The notes: a model not told the origin generated them from the letters alone. DNA of 51,661 nucleotides from Peptoniphilaceae bacterium (GCA_022779285.1 JALFST010000009.1:1-51661), one strand, 5' to 3'; positions 1 to 8,885 are shown, counted from the stretch's first letter. Numbers and translations: made by a program.

Positions 1-1
1 T

Positions 2-382
2 TTTTCTCCGGACAAGGGAAAGCAAAAGAGTGCAAGTATCCGGCTTGTGCTCCCCAAATTTGATGTGACGGCAGATTTGAACATGATGGATGCGATGAAG
101 AAGATCGGTGTGGAAAAAATATTTCAAGAGGGGAATGCGGATTTCTCTTCCATGGTACAGAGTGATTCTCCGCTTATTGTATCCGAGTTTCAGCATTCCG
201 CCGGAGCGCATGTCAACGAAACCGGGGTAGAGGCGGCCGCTTTTACCCAAATCCGGGTTGTCGCAACGGCAGCGCCCGTAAAGGAAGAAAGCATTGAGTT
301 TCGCCTGGATCGCCCGTTCTTGTATGTCATCGTCAATGATGAGGGAGACCCGATATTTGTCGGGACCGTCAACAGCTTATAG
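2..382 (+). CDS. serpin (serine protease inhibitor), C-terminal part, cut by the window edge
   Basis: The frame is open to the left edge, so this is only the last ~126 residues of a longer protein (serpins are normally 370-420 aa). What remains holds the serpin C-terminal core. It has the LPKF strand, the SEFQHSAGAHVNETG stretch with the hinge ETGVEAAAFT, a reactive-centre loop, and the closing RPFLYVIVNDEGDPIFVGTVN-type strands. The small-residue hinge fits an inhibitory serpin that inserts its loop, not a non-inhibitory one. The loop between hinge and RLDRPF looks a few residues longer than in alpha-1-antitrypsin, so the P1 residue cannot be assigned with confidence. Signal peptide and start lie outside the window. 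Bacterial serpins are usually exported and act on host or neighbour proteases; that role is inferred here. Confidence 0.9.
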   Translation, partial: FSPDKGKQKSASIRLVLPKFDVTADLNMMDAMKKIGVEKIFQEGNADFSSMVQSDSPLIVSEFQHSAGAHVNETGVEAAAFTQIRVVATAAPVKEESIEFRLDRPFLYVIVNDEGDPIFVGTVNSL

Positions 383-462
383 CTGACGGGAAAAAAAGAA
401 TTGAAGGAGCTCGACATGCCTTAGAGGAGGAAGGCTCGGAAAGTCCGGCATGGGGTGAGATG

Positions 463-512
463 AAAAGCAAAAAGATGGATTGCCCTCTCGGGCGATCCAT
501 CTTTTTGCTTTT
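463..512. terminator. bidirectional rho-independent terminator
   Basis: A long, nearly perfect hairpin (AAAAGCAAAAAGATGGAT on the left, its complement on the right, GGGC/GCCC at the tip, TCTC loop) ends in T-rich sequence on both strands. It lies between the convergent serpin and flavodiiron genes and can serve both. Confidence 0.9.
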
Positions 513-540
513 GATAGGGTGTTCGGTGTGTTTTTCAGGT

Positions 541-1752
541 TTATTTCTCGTGCTTCTTCACGGATTCCACAACGGCATCCGCTAATGCATAGACGTCCTT
601 TGCCGTGGTTTCCGTCAGCTCGGACATGAACGAAACCTCTGTATCCAGATAGAACATTTCGAACATCTGATCGATGAGCTTCTTCATTTCGGTTGCAGAG
701 TTCGGTGCCCATGTTCCGTTCTCCATGATTCCGATGACACGCTTTTGCAGATTCAAAGCGACCATATCATTGATGAAATCCTTCATCGGAGGATACACAC
801 CCAGGTTGTAGGTCGGGCATGCAAGGATGATGTGTCCTACACGGAATGCCTCGGAAATGAGGTAGGAGACATGTGTGGAGGAAACATCCCAAACGGTGAC
901 ATCGGTGACTCCGCGCTTCACGATTTCAGAAGCAAGCAGCTGAGCGGCGGATTCGGTATGACCATACATGGAAGCATATGCGATCATAACGCCGTTATCC
1001 TCCGGCTCATAGCGTGACCAGAGGTCATATTTATTGATGATATATCCCAAATCCTTTCTCCAGATGACACCATGAAGCGGTGCGAGAACCTTGATGGGAA
1101 GTGTGCCGGCAACCTTGAGTACAGCTTGAACATAGGGACCGTATTTGCCGACGATATTGACGAGATAACGGCGTCCTTCAGAGAGATAATCGCGATCCCA
1201 GTTTACTTCGTCATCGAACAGGTGGCCGTCCAGGGCCTTGAAAGAACCGAATGCGTCTGCGGAGAACAGAACTCCGTTGGTGGTATCCAAGGTAGCCATC
1301 GGCTCCGGCCAGTGTACCATGGGCATCTGGACGAATGCAAAGGTATGAGAACCGATTGTCAGCGTATCGCCGGTAGCGACAGTGATGCGGTTTTCTGCAG
1401 AATAACCGAACTGAGTCATAAAGTAGAAGCCCTTTTCCGTTGAGACAACCTGAGCATTCGGGTAGCGAAGCATGACCTCGCCGAAGGTTGCGGCATGATC
1501 CGGCTCCCAGTGATTAATGATGACATAATCCAATGGGCGACCGTTCAGGCAATGCTCGAGGTTCTGCAGGAATTGCGGTGCAGCGCCCCAGTCGACGGTG
1601 TCAAACAAAACGGTTTTTTCCGGGTCCAATAGGACGTAGGAGTTGTAGCTGACGCCTTCCGGAATCGGATGAATATTCTCGAAGAGATGGGTGCGATGAT
1701 CATTCACACCAATCCAGTAGAGATCTTTGACAACTTCACGAACGTTATACAT
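541..1752 (-). CDS. fprA: A-type flavodiiron protein (FprA/ROO family)
   Basis: This 403-aa cytoplasmic protein has the two-domain A-type flavodiiron layout. Residues ~1-250 form a metallo-beta-lactamase-like domain with a full diiron ligand set: H81-x-E83-x-D85 (in NHWEPDHAA), H147, D166 and H227. Residues ~254-400 form a flavodoxin domain that starts at VMIAYASMYGHTESAA. Such proteins reduce O2 to water (some reduce NO) with electrons from rubredoxin, and protect anaerobes. The start has an AAGGAGG site. It lies 28 bases downstream of a gene whose product ends in a rubredoxin domain, so the two are probably co-transcribed and the fused rubredoxin may be its electron donor. There is no extra C-terminal rubredoxin or flavin-reductase module. 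Confidence 0.95.
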   Translation of the reverse strand: MYNVREVVKDLYWIGVNDHRTHLFENIHPIPEGVSYNSYVLLDPEKTVLFDTVDWGAAPQFLQNLEHCLNGRPLDYVIINHWEPDHAATFGEVMLRYPNAQVVSTEKGFYFMTQFGYSAENRITVATGDTLTIGSHTFAFVQMPMVHWPEPMATLDTTNGVLFSADAFGSFKALDGHLFDDEVNWDRDYLSEGRRYLVNIVGKYGPYVQAVLKVAGTLPIKVLAPLHGVIWRKDLGYIINKYDLWSRYEPEDNGVMIAYASMYGHTESAAQLLASEIVKRGVTDVTVWDVSSTHVSYLISEAFRVGHIILACPTYNLGVYPPMKDFINDMVALNLQKRVIGIMENGTWAPNSATEMKKLIDQMFEMFYLDTEVSFMSELTETTAKDVYALADAVVESVKKHEK

Positions 1753-1780
1753 GTTTAATCCTCCTTATGCTCTCGTCCAA

Positions 1781-3706
1781 TTAAACTTCTGCCGGGATAA
1801 ATCCGGATTTCGGGTCGCCGCACTTCGGGCAGAGATAGGTATCCGGAATCTGATCAAATGGAGTGCCGGCGGCCACATCCGATTCCTCGTCGCCTACGAG
1901 CGGATCATATTCGAATCCGCAGCCGTTGCATACATAGATGCCGGTGGTTGTGCGCGGCTGCTGCGGAACATTGCGCTTTTTCTTTTCAAATTCGCCGGCT
2001 TCATGGCGTTCCTGACCTTGATCGAGAGCTTTGGTCAACAGAGGAAGAATGACATTGGCATCTCCTACGATGCCGTAATCCGCATTTGCAAAGATCGGTG
2101 CGCTTTCATCGGTGTTGATTGCCACAATGGTAGCGGCATCCTTGATCCCGCGCAGGTGCTGACCTGCACCGGAGATGCCGACTGCAAAGTAAAGGTTGCC
2201 CTTAAACTTCTGACCCGACATACCGATGTAACGCTCGATCGGAAGGTATCCGAGATTTTCAGCCACAGGACGTGAGGATGATACCGCGCCGCCAACGGCC
2301 TTTGCCAGATCTTCAATGAGCTTCAGATTTTCTTTGGGGCCGATGCCCTGGCCGGCGGATACGAGACGCTCAACATCGGTAACAGGAGCATAGGGATCCA
2401 CGGTAATGTCGAATTGGTAGCCATCCTTCTTGAGCGCATCCACAAGCTGCTGAACCTGTTCTTCAGGGGTTCCCTCAAACTTGATATTCTTGCGAGGACC
2501 TGTGATGCCGCCCTTCTTTCCGGCTGCCTTTGCGGTCGTGGCCGATGCACGGTGGTTGCTCTTGATTTTGCCGATGATGTAGGAGGCGATGACAATGCGC
2601 ATAACCTCGTTGGTGCCTTCATAAATTTGTGTGATCTTGGCATCGCGGAAAGCGCGCTCCACCAGGGTTCCTTTGATGAAGCCGGATCCGCCATGAATCT
2701 GCAATGCTTCGTTGGTGACCCAGGAAGCTGTATCCGATGCGAACATTTTCGCCATTGCTGCTTCCTTGCCGTATTTTGCATGCTCGGTTTTCAGCTGTGC
2801 AGCATTATAAATGAGCCAGCGGGAGGCTTCGATATGTGTTGCCATATCCGCAATCTTGAAGCTGATGCCCTGGTTTGCAGCGATGGGAGCCTCGAATTGG
2901 ACACGTTCACGGGAATATGAAAGAGCAGCCTCGAATGCGCCCTGAGCAATGCCCAATGCCTGAGAAGCGATGCCGATACGCCCGCCATCCAAAGTAGCCA
3001 TGGCAATCTTAAAGCCCTCACCTTCTTTGCCGAGGAGATTTTCCTTCGGAACGATTACATTTTTGAAGCTGAGCTGCGAGGTGATGGAGGAACGAATTCC
3101 GAGCTTATTGTATTGAGCGGGGAATGTGAATCCTTCCCATCCTTTTTCCACAATGAACGCGGAAATGCCGTGTGTCCCCTTTTCCGGACTCGTTACCGCA
3201 AATACAACATATGTATCTGCCTCCAAACCGTTTGTGATGAAGATTTTCTCACCGTTCAGCACATAGTGATCACCCTCTAAAACAGCGGTGGTTTCCGTGC
3301 CGCTGGCATCAGAGCCGGCGTTTTCTTCGGTTAAGCCGAATGCACCCAGTTTTTCGCCCTTTGCGAGCGGAACAAGATATTTTTTCTTTTGCTCTTCCGT
3401 TCCGAATGCCCAAATCGGCCAAGAGCCGAGCGAGGTATGCGCCGAGCAAATAACACCCACGCCGCCGTCAACGCGAGAAAGCTCCTCAACGGTGATGGCA
3501 TAGCTGATGGTGTCCAATCCCTGTCCGCCATATTCTTTTTCAAAGGGAATGCCCAGGAGCCCCAGTTTACCCATTTTCTTGACAACTTCTCTTGGAAATT
3601 CATCGTTCTGATCCAAGCGAAGCGCGATGGGAGCGACTTCCTTTTCCGCAAAATCGCGAACGACTTTACGAAGGGCTTCGTGTTCTTTTGTAACGGTAAA
3701 TGACAT
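1781..3706 (-). CDS. acyl-CoA dehydrogenase / EtfA FAD domain / rubredoxin triple fusion
   Basis: The protein has 641 aa from ATG 3706, chosen because AGGAGG precedes it; an ATG at 3817 falls inside the -10 element and is rejected. Residues ~1-379 are a butyryl-CoA-dehydrogenase-type acyl-CoA dehydrogenase, including the catalytic Glu in QIYEGTNEV (~E363). After a linker, residues ~446-561 match the C-terminal FAD domain of electron-transfer flavoprotein alpha, with the signature LYFAVGISGAGQHLRG followed by VAIN. Residues ~590-641 are a rubredoxin with C593/C596 and C626/C629. No etfB is present in the window. The architecture suggests internal electron flow from acyl-CoA FAD to ETF-type FAD to rubredoxin iron, then to the flavodiiron protein encoded next. 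This flow is inferred; the three domains are plainly visible. Confidence 0.93.
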   Translation of the reverse strand: MSFTVTKEHEALRKVVRDFAEKEVAPIALRLDQNDEFPREVVKKMGKLGLLGIPFEKEYGGQGLDTISYAITVEELSRVDGGVGVICSAHTSLGSWPIWAFGTEEQKKKYLVPLAKGEKLGAFGLTEENAGSDASGTETTAVLEGDHYVLNGEKIFITNGLEADTYVVFAVTSPEKGTHGISAFIVEKGWEGFTFPAQYNKLGIRSSITSQLSFKNVIVPKENLLGKEGEGFKIAMATLDGGRIGIASQALGIAQGAFEAALSYSRERVQFEAPIAANQGISFKIADMATHIEASRWLIYNAAQLKTEHAKYGKEAAMAKMFASDTASWVTNEALQIHGGSGFIKGTLVERAFRDAKITQIYEGTNEVMRIVIASYIIGKIKSNHRASATTAKAAGKKGGITGPRKNIKFEGTPEEQVQQLVDALKKDGYQFDITVDPYAPVTDVERLVSAGQGIGPKENLKLIEDLAKAVGGAVSSSRPVAENLGYLPIERYIGMSGQKFKGNLYFAVGISGAGQHLRGIKDAATIVAINTDESAPIFANADYGIVGDANVILPLLTKALDQGQERHEAGEFEKKKRNVPQQPRTTTGIYVCNGCGFEYDPLVGDEESDVAAGTPFDQIPDTYLCPKCGDPKSGFIPAEV

Positions 3707-3816
3707 GTTTTCCTCCTTGGTTTCCATAACACGATCCAGTTCGTTGGAGCCTACGTCTGAAAACAAACGTTTTCCTTCCAAACACCTTAACGAAAGCATT
3801 GGTCTTTCTTTTTTCA

Positions 3817-3845
3817 ATTGTAAATCAAAACCCTTAGACTTTCAA
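3817..3845 (-). promoter_or_regulatory. sigma-A type promoter of the acyl-CoA dehydrogenase fusion operon
   Basis: On the minus strand TTGAAA (3840-3845) and TACAAT (3817-3822) are separated by exactly 17 bases. This predicts a start near 3810 and a ~100-base leader before the ATG at 3706. Confidence 0.7.
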
Positions 3846-4155
3846 CACCTATAGAAAAAAGATTTTTTTAGTAGGAATTCAGCATAAACCGAACGATTCT
3901 ATGTTTTATCAGGAACAAAAGAATGGATACTGAAAATGTAGGGTTTTGTCTTCAAAGAGATTTCACGGCATGTTTTTTTGAAATTGGACTTTTCTCAGCA
4001 TGACAAGGCGGGACATTCGAATGCTTGAAAACGAATTCGTCACGAAAGTCTCTGTTCTGTTGGGAAAAAATGCATATTTTGTTGTAGAATAGAGAAAACG
4101 GTCAGGGATATCGAAGAAGCGTTGTCGATATTCTGTTAGAAATGAGGGGAATTGC
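3846..4155. other. intergenic region between divergent operon promoter and AEC permease
   Basis: About 310 bases without a convincing gene. The right part holds a hairpin (GATATCGA 4107-4114 with TCGATATT 4125-4132) just upstream of the permease. It also has a weak promoter candidate, TTGGGA (4060) and TAGAAT (4085), with a 19-base spacer. Nothing else was recognised. Confidence 0.5.
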
Positions 4156-5064
4156 ATGGCTTTTGCTTTTTTCGAGCAGTTAAGCACTTTTTTTATTTTG
4201 GGGGTTATGGGATATTTGCTGCGTAAGTTCAATATTCTTCATAAAGAAACCTCCCGGGATTTGAGCCGATTTTTAGTCATTGTCGTGTTGCCGATTTTGA
4301 TCGTGGATTCGCTGTTGCGACCCTATGATCCTCAAGAGGCGAAAGAAATCGCAATGATATGTATATTCAGTTTGATCATTCAGCTTATTTTTATCGCGGT
4401 AGCTTTTCTTCTTTTCGATGCGGATCACGCTGTGGAGCGTTTTGCAGTCAGCTTCGGCAATAAGGGATTTGTCGGCGTACCGCTGGTGATGGCGATTTTG
4501 GGTGAAAAAGCCGTTTTTTATGTGGCGCCGGCCATCATGATCTCCAATGTCATTATCCGTGCCTATGGAGATGTCATCATCGGAGAAAAGGGAAAAAAGC
4601 ATTCTCTGTGGGATTTATTCAAAAACCCTGCAACCCTTGGATTTTTCTTTGGCCTGTTTTTTTATCTGCTGCCGATTCCAATTCCTTCCGTTCTCAAAAA
4701 ATCGGTACAATCCATCGTTTCCTTCAATTCCCCGCTGGCTATGATTTTGCTGGGAACATTTGTTGCGGATGCGCCGCTTCAAAACCTGTTTACCGATTCC
4801 ATGGCATGGGCCGCATCGGCGGTACGCCTTTTGCTTCTGCCGATGATTGTCATTGGAGCGCTCAAGCTCTTTCCTTTCGGTCCCCGCATTTTTCAGCTTT
4901 CCATGGTGATTGCCTGGGGCTGCCCTGCTGCTGTAAATACCATGCTCCAGGCCAGCATTTCCGACAAGAACCCATATCACGCCTCACAGGTCGTAGTGAG
5001 TTCAACCTTGGCATCGGTTTTTACTTTGCCGTTTATGTATTGGATTGCAACGCAGATTTTATAA
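4156..5064 (+). CDS. AEC (auxin efflux carrier) family transporter
   Basis: This 302-aa integral membrane protein has about ten hydrophobic segments, the usual size and pattern for bacterial AEC permeases. It opens with a membrane segment followed by GYLLRKFNILHKE, typical of the family, and a second half that begins around the FGNKGFVGVPLVMAILG stretch. Family members move small organic anions such as malate or lactate, or amino-acid derivatives; the substrate cannot be read from sequence. GAGGGGA lies upstream of the ATG. The gene stands alone between the fusion operon and ferritin, with ~120 bases before the ferritin start, so coupling with ferritin is uncertain. Confidence 0.88.
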   Translation: MAFAFFEQLSTFFILGVMGYLLRKFNILHKETSRDLSRFLVIVVLPILIVDSLLRPYDPQEAKEIAMICIFSLIIQLIFIAVAFLLFDADHAVERFAVSFGNKGFVGVPLVMAILGEKAVFYVAPAIMISNVIIRAYGDVIIGEKGKKHSLWDLFKNPATLGFFFGLFFYLLPIPIPSVLKKSVQSIVSFNSPLAMILLGTFVADAPLQNLFTDSMAWAASAVRLLLLPMIVIGALKLFPFGPRIFQLSMVIAWGCPAAVNTMLQASISDKNPYHASQVVVSSTLASVFTLPFMYWIATQIL

Positions 5065-5183
5065 AAAACATCAGAATCGGTGTTATTCTTCGGGAGAAGG
5101 GTAACATGAATCATGAGTCCTTCAACCGGCAACAATTGTGCTGTAGGATCACGAAGGAAATCTGAACACTTAAGGAGATAATC

Positions 5184-5660
5184 ATGAAGCTTTTCGAGGC
5201 ATTGAATGAACAGATGAATTTTGAATTGGAATCCGCATATATTTACCGTACTATGCAGGCATACCTTTCCGCCGAGGGAATGGACGGCATGGCTCATTTT
5301 ATGAAGAAGCAGGTTGAGGAAGAGGTTGAGCATGCGGAGAAAATGGCGGCATTTTTAGAGCAGGCCGGGGAGACCCTGAAATTCCGTGCGCTCAATCCCG
5401 GGCAGCAAGAGTTTCAGGATATTCGTGACGTCTTTGCGCAGGCCCTGGAGCATGAAAAGGTCGTAACATCTCATATCCTCGATCTCATGGAACAGGCGAA
5501 GGCCGAAAAAAATGAGGCCGTTGAGATTCTGCTGCAGTGGTATGTGACGGAACAGATGGAAGAGCATGAGACCTTTACCAAGCTCGTCAACCGTCTGGAT
5601 CGTATCCATGGCAATTGGGGCGGGCTCTATATTTTGGATGGCCAGCTTGCCCACAGATAA
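5184..5660 (+). CDS. ftnA: ferritin (non-haem, FtnA-like)
   Basis: The 158-aa protein fits a four-helix-bundle bacterial ferritin with short C-terminal tail. Ferroxidase-type residues are visible: E16 in FELESAYIY, and E47 with H50 in EEEVEHAEK, plus later glutamates in ALEHEK and TEQMEEHE. The WYVTEQMEEHETF helix and the final GLYILDGQLA are typical of FtnA proteins. It lacks the haem-ligand methionine context of bacterioferritin and is longer than Dps-like mini-ferritins should appear. It stores iron and consumes peroxide or O2, which fits the nearby oxygen-defence genes. AAGGAGAT precedes the ATG and a strong terminator follows. Confidence 0.95.
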   Translation: MKLFEALNEQMNFELESAYIYRTMQAYLSAEGMDGMAHFMKKQVEEEVEHAEKMAAFLEQAGETLKFRALNPGQQEFQDIRDVFAQALEHEKVVTSHILDLMEQAKAEKNEAVEILLQWYVTEQMEEHETFTKLVNRLDRIHGNWGGLYILDGQLAHR

Positions 5661-5674
5661 AAATCGAAGCTTTT

Positions 5675-5708
5675 CTGCCCTGTCTTTGAGATAGGGCAGT
5701 TTTTTTTA
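5675..5708 (+). terminator. rho-independent terminator after ferritin
   Basis: CTGCCCT (5675-5681) pairs with AGGGCAG (5693-5699) and is followed by eight T. Confidence 0.9.
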
Positions 5709-5730
5709 TGCAAAATTGAGATCGTAATTT

Positions 5731-5769
5731 TTTACCATTTTTTTACATATCACTTTTTTCGATTTAACG
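5731..5769 (+). promoter_or_regulatory. PhoP-box-like array upstream of the Ugp-like operon
   Basis: TTTACC (5731), TTTACA (5742) and TTAACG (5764) lie at offsets 0, 11 and 33. This is the 11-base helical spacing of the direct TT(A/T)ACA-type repeats bound by PhoP in Bacillus. The pst operon promoter in this window has the same offsets (29955, 29966, 29988). The repeat at offset 22 is degenerate in both. The match in spacing and sequence is seen directly; PhoP/PhoB binding is inferred. Confidence 0.6.
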
Positions 5770-5843
5770 CGCCCTACGTACAATCGATATCGTATAGATC
5801 ATCGGTGACGGTGATCATAAAGTATGGAAATGAAGGAGTGTAT

Positions 5844-7187
5844 ATGAAAAAGACTTGGAAAAAAATTGTTGGTGGCATGCTGGCGATGTCACTGTTTTTG
5901 ACAGCATGCGGAAGCAATTCCTCTTCAAATCCGGCATCGTCGGGAACAAGCACAAATGGAAGCTTACAAAGCGCCTCACAGACGACGGGAAAAAAGGTGG
6001 AGATCGAATATTGGCATGTCAATGCGGAGACGCAGGGCGGAGTTACGGTAGAGGAGCTTGTGAAAAAATTTAATGATAGCCAAGATGAGATTCACGTAAC
6101 GGCACGCTATAATCCGGATATGTATAAGGGACTGATGCAAAATTTGCAAGCGGAGCAGGCTGCAGGAAAGTCGCCGGCGATCGTCCAGGTAGGCTGGGCA
6201 TTTTTAGATTATTTTTCGAATAATTTTGCTTATTTGGGACCGGAAGAGGCCATTCAAAAATATGATTCCGAAAATGCGGATTATTTGAGCAAAACATTTT
6301 TGCCGAATGTACTTTCTCTTGCTAAAAATAGTAAGGACGAGCAGGTTGGACTTCCGTATTCACTCTCGACTCCGGTGCTCTATATCAATAAAGACTTGTT
6401 GAAAGAAGCGGGCGTAGATGAAAATGGTCCCAAAACTTGGCAAGAGGTTCGTGATTTTGCGAAAACAATCAAGGAAAAGACCGGAAAATACGGGCTGTAT
6501 GTGCAGGAACCGGCTGATTTCTGGGGACAGCAGGCAATTCTCGAATCCAATGGCGGAAGGATGATTACCGATGGTAAGGCAAGCTTCAACTCACCGGAGG
6601 GCGTGGAAGCCATGCAGCTTTATGCGGATATGGTCAATCAGGATCAGTCCGCGCTCCATATATCTTGGGATGAGGGAGTGCAATCCTTTATCGACGGATC
6701 AACGGCAATGCTTTATACAACCATTGCACGCCGTGCATCCATCCAAAAAGGTGCGCAATTTGAAGTGGCTGCTGTGGTAAGCCCTTCTTTTGGAGATAGA
6801 ACACAGGCTCTTCCTGCCGGCGGATGCTTTCTGGCGATCACTGCCACGGATGAAAAAGAACAAAAAGCGGCATGGACCTTTGAAAAATTCCTTTATGAAA
6901 ATGCTTCGCTGGCAGCGTGGACGATTGGAACAGGGTATGTGCCGCCGGCCATCGGTGTGGATACGGCAGAAGATGGGCTTAAGGGATTTTTGGAAGAAAA
7001 CAAGATGATGATTCCGGCCATCACACAAATGGATAAATTGGTGTCGTGGGCCTCTTTTCCGGGAGATGCGGGGCTTCAGGCAGAACAGCTTCTTTTGGAC
7101 ATGCGCGATGCCATTCTCGGCGGAGAAAAAGATGCGGCTACAGCGATGAAAGAGACGCAGAATGCGATCAATGAATTGTTGAAGTAG
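5844..7187 (+). CDS. ugpB: ABC importer substrate-binding lipoprotein, UgpB-like (family 1)
   Basis: Start is ATG 5844 with AAGGAG upstream, which gives 447 aa with a lipoprotein signal peptide (MKKTWKK, hydrophobic core, lipobox LTAC with Cys ~22) and a Ser-rich linker. The mature part begins EIEYWHVNAE and resembles large sugar/glycerol-3-phosphate binding proteins of the UgpB type: KSPAIVQVGWAFLDYF in the N-lobe, PYSLSTPVLYINKDLL at the hinge and GTGYVPP near the C-terminus. It would deliver ligand to the two permeases that follow. Glycerol-3-phosphate or a glycerophosphodiester is the favoured ligand because of the Pho-box array; a sugar cannot be ruled out. Confidence 0.8.
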   Translation: MKKTWKKIVGGMLAMSLFLTACGSNSSSNPASSGTSTNGSLQSASQTTGKKVEIEYWHVNAETQGGVTVEELVKKFNDSQDEIHVTARYNPDMYKGLMQNLQAEQAAGKSPAIVQVGWAFLDYFSNNFAYLGPEEAIQKYDSENADYLSKTFLPNVLSLAKNSKDEQVGLPYSLSTPVLYINKDLLKEAGVDENGPKTWQEVRDFAKTIKEKTGKYGLYVQEPADFWGQQAILESNGGRMITDGKASFNSPEGVEAMQLYADMVNQDQSALHISWDEGVQSFIDGSTAMLYTTIARRASIQKGAQFEVAAVVSPSFGDRTQALPAGGCFLAITATDEKEQKAAWTFEKFLYENASLAAWTIGTGYVPPAIGVDTAEDGLKGFLEENKMMIPAITQMDKLVSWASFPGDAGLQAEQLLLDMRDAILGGEKDAATAMKETQNAINELLK

Positions 7188-7194
7188 GCGAAGC

Positions 7195-8067
7195 ATGAAG
7201 CGATGGAAACCCTATGTGCTGATGGCGCCGGCACTGATCTCCTTTGTGATCTTTGTATTTTGGCCGCTAATATACACATTTTATCTTAGCTTTTTTGATT
7301 GGAATATGGTAAAGCCGACAAAGGCTTTTGTCGGCTTTGCTAACTATATCAAGGTATTTACGGATCCTACCATACGCCGCGTGATGGGAAATACAATGCT
7401 CTATCTTCTCTTACTTGTGGTGATGAGCTTTATTCTTCCATACATTCTTTCCTTTGTACTCGCGCATATATTAAAGAAAGGACGAGGATTCTATCGATCC
7501 GGATTCTTTTTGCCGTCCGTCATTTCCCTGGTAATCAGCTCCATTCTGTATTTATGGATATTGAATCCTGTTTCGGGACCGTTGGCGCTCATTCTCAAAG
7601 TGTTTGGAATTACGCTTCCGGTTTGGACGAAAACATCCGGATGGGGGATCGTGGTCCTCAGCATAATTACTACGTGGAAAAGCTTCGGATATAACTTTAT
7701 CGTCCTTTTAGGCGGTATTTTAGGTGTGGATGGAAGTGTCATTGAGGCAGCAAAACTGGAAGGTATTTCATCCGCCAGGCTTTTTGCGGATTTTGTACTT
7801 CCGATGAGCTCAGCAACGGGCGTTTTTGTTTTTATTACGAGCATTGTGCAGGGACTGCAATTTGTATTCACACCGATCAAGGTACTGACCCAAGGAGGTC
7901 CGAATTATGGAACTTCCAATATGATCTATCATTCGTATCATGAAGCCTTCACTTTGTATCAAACCGGAGTGTCCTCGGCGATATCCATTGTGACGCTTTC
8001 TATATTTATCATCCTTTTGGCATTGGAGGTTCACTTTGTAGAAAGAGGCATCTATTATGAAAATTAA
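7195..8067 (+). CDS. ugpA: ABC importer permease, UgpA/MalF-like
   Basis: The 290-aa protein has six predicted membrane segments and the cytoplasmic EAA loop near residues ~185-205 (VIEAAKLEGISSARLFADFVLPM), where the ATPase docks. It begins with a hydrophobic N-terminus (APALISFVIFVFWPLIYTF) typical of the MalF/UgpA side of carbohydrate-type importers. It starts seven bases after the binding protein stop and overlaps the next permease by 11 bases, so the genes are translationally coupled. Substrate is inferred from the operon. Confidence 0.88.
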   Translation: MKRWKPYVLMAPALISFVIFVFWPLIYTFYLSFFDWNMVKPTKAFVGFANYIKVFTDPTIRRVMGNTMLYLLLLVVMSFILPYILSFVLAHILKKGRGFYRSGFFLPSVISLVISSILYLWILNPVSGPLALILKVFGITLPVWTKTSGWGIVVLSIITTWKSFGYNFIVLLGGILGVDGSVIEAAKLEGISSARLFADFVLPMSSATGVFVFITSIVQGLQFVFTPIKVLTQGGPNYGTSNMIYHSYHEAFTLYQTGVSSAISIVTLSIFIILLALEVHFVERGIYYEN

Positions 8068-8878
8068 CAAAAAGCAATGGCTGCTTCATGGAGTTTTCAT
8101 TGTCATACTGCTGATTTTCCTCTTTCCCATTGCCTTTGCAATCTCGAATTCGCTCAAGACTGTCGAGGAGAGCTATAACAATATCCTATCTCTGATCCCG
8201 AGAGAATTGACCTTTGATAACTTTCGTTATGTAGCGGAAAGGCTTCCCATTCTTCGAATTATTGGAAATACCTTTTTCATTGCTACGGTAGTTACGGTGG
8301 TAAAGCTGTTGACGTCGGTGCTTTGTGCATATGCATTGGTTTTTTACGATTTTCGTATGCGCAATACGATGTATTTTATTATGCTCACTACCATGTTCAT
8401 TCCTTTTACTGTCACCATGATTCCGAATTATCTCTTGATTTCTCAATGGAATCTTCTGGACAGCGGTTGGGGTGTTATGCTCCCGCAGCTGGCGGATGTG
8501 CTTGGGATTTTTCTTTTGAGGCAAAGCATGCGGAGTATTCCAAAGTCGCTGATCGAGGTTGCTCGTGTGGATAATGTGAAAGATGGCGCGATTCTTCGGG
8601 ATATTATTCTTCCACTGGTTCAGCCGTCGTTAATCTCCACAGGAGCTATGTTTTTTATCAATTCGTGGAATGAATTTGTGTGGCCGGTATTGATTCTGAA
8701 ATCCAAAGAAAACTATACACTTTCGTTGGCGCTGCAGATGTTTATTTCGGCAGAGGGAGGCACGGATTTTCCCATTGCCATGGCGGTTTCTGTGATTACC
8801 ATGGTGATTCCGCTCCTTTTATATTTAGCATTCCAGAGACAAATCATACGTACTTATGTGCAGTCGGGCTTGAAATGA
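8057..8878 (+). CDS. ugpE: ABC importer permease, UgpE/MalG-like
   Basis: The 273-aa protein has six membrane segments and an EAA loop (LIEVARVDNVKDGAILRDI) near residues ~170-190. The N-terminal segment reads FIVILLIFLFPIAFAISNSLKT and the end reads QRQIIRTYVQSGLK, both standard for the MalG/UgpE partner. It overlaps the preceding permease gene by 11 bases and the ATPase gene starts seven bases after its stop. Together with UgpA it forms the heterodimeric channel. Confidence 0.9.
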   Translation: MKINKKQWLLHGVFIVILLIFLFPIAFAISNSLKTVEESYNNILSLIPRELTFDNFRYVAERLPILRIIGNTFFIATVVTVVKLLTSVLCAYALVFYDFRMRNTMYFIMLTTMFIPFTVTMIPNYLLISQWNLLDSGWGVMLPQLADVLGIFLLRQSMRSIPKSLIEVARVDNVKDGAILRDIILPLVQPSLISTGAMFFINSWNEFVWPVLILKSKENYTLSLALQMFISAEGGTDFPIAMAVSVITMVIPLLLYLAFQRQIIRTYVQSGLK

Positions 8879-8885
8879 GGAAAAG

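Noticed and set aside
3707..3817. Longer N-terminus of the acyl-CoA dehydrogenase fusion from ATG 3817
   Set aside because: That ATG overlaps the -10 element of a good promoter, the extension is not family-like, and AGGAGG stands before ATG 3706.
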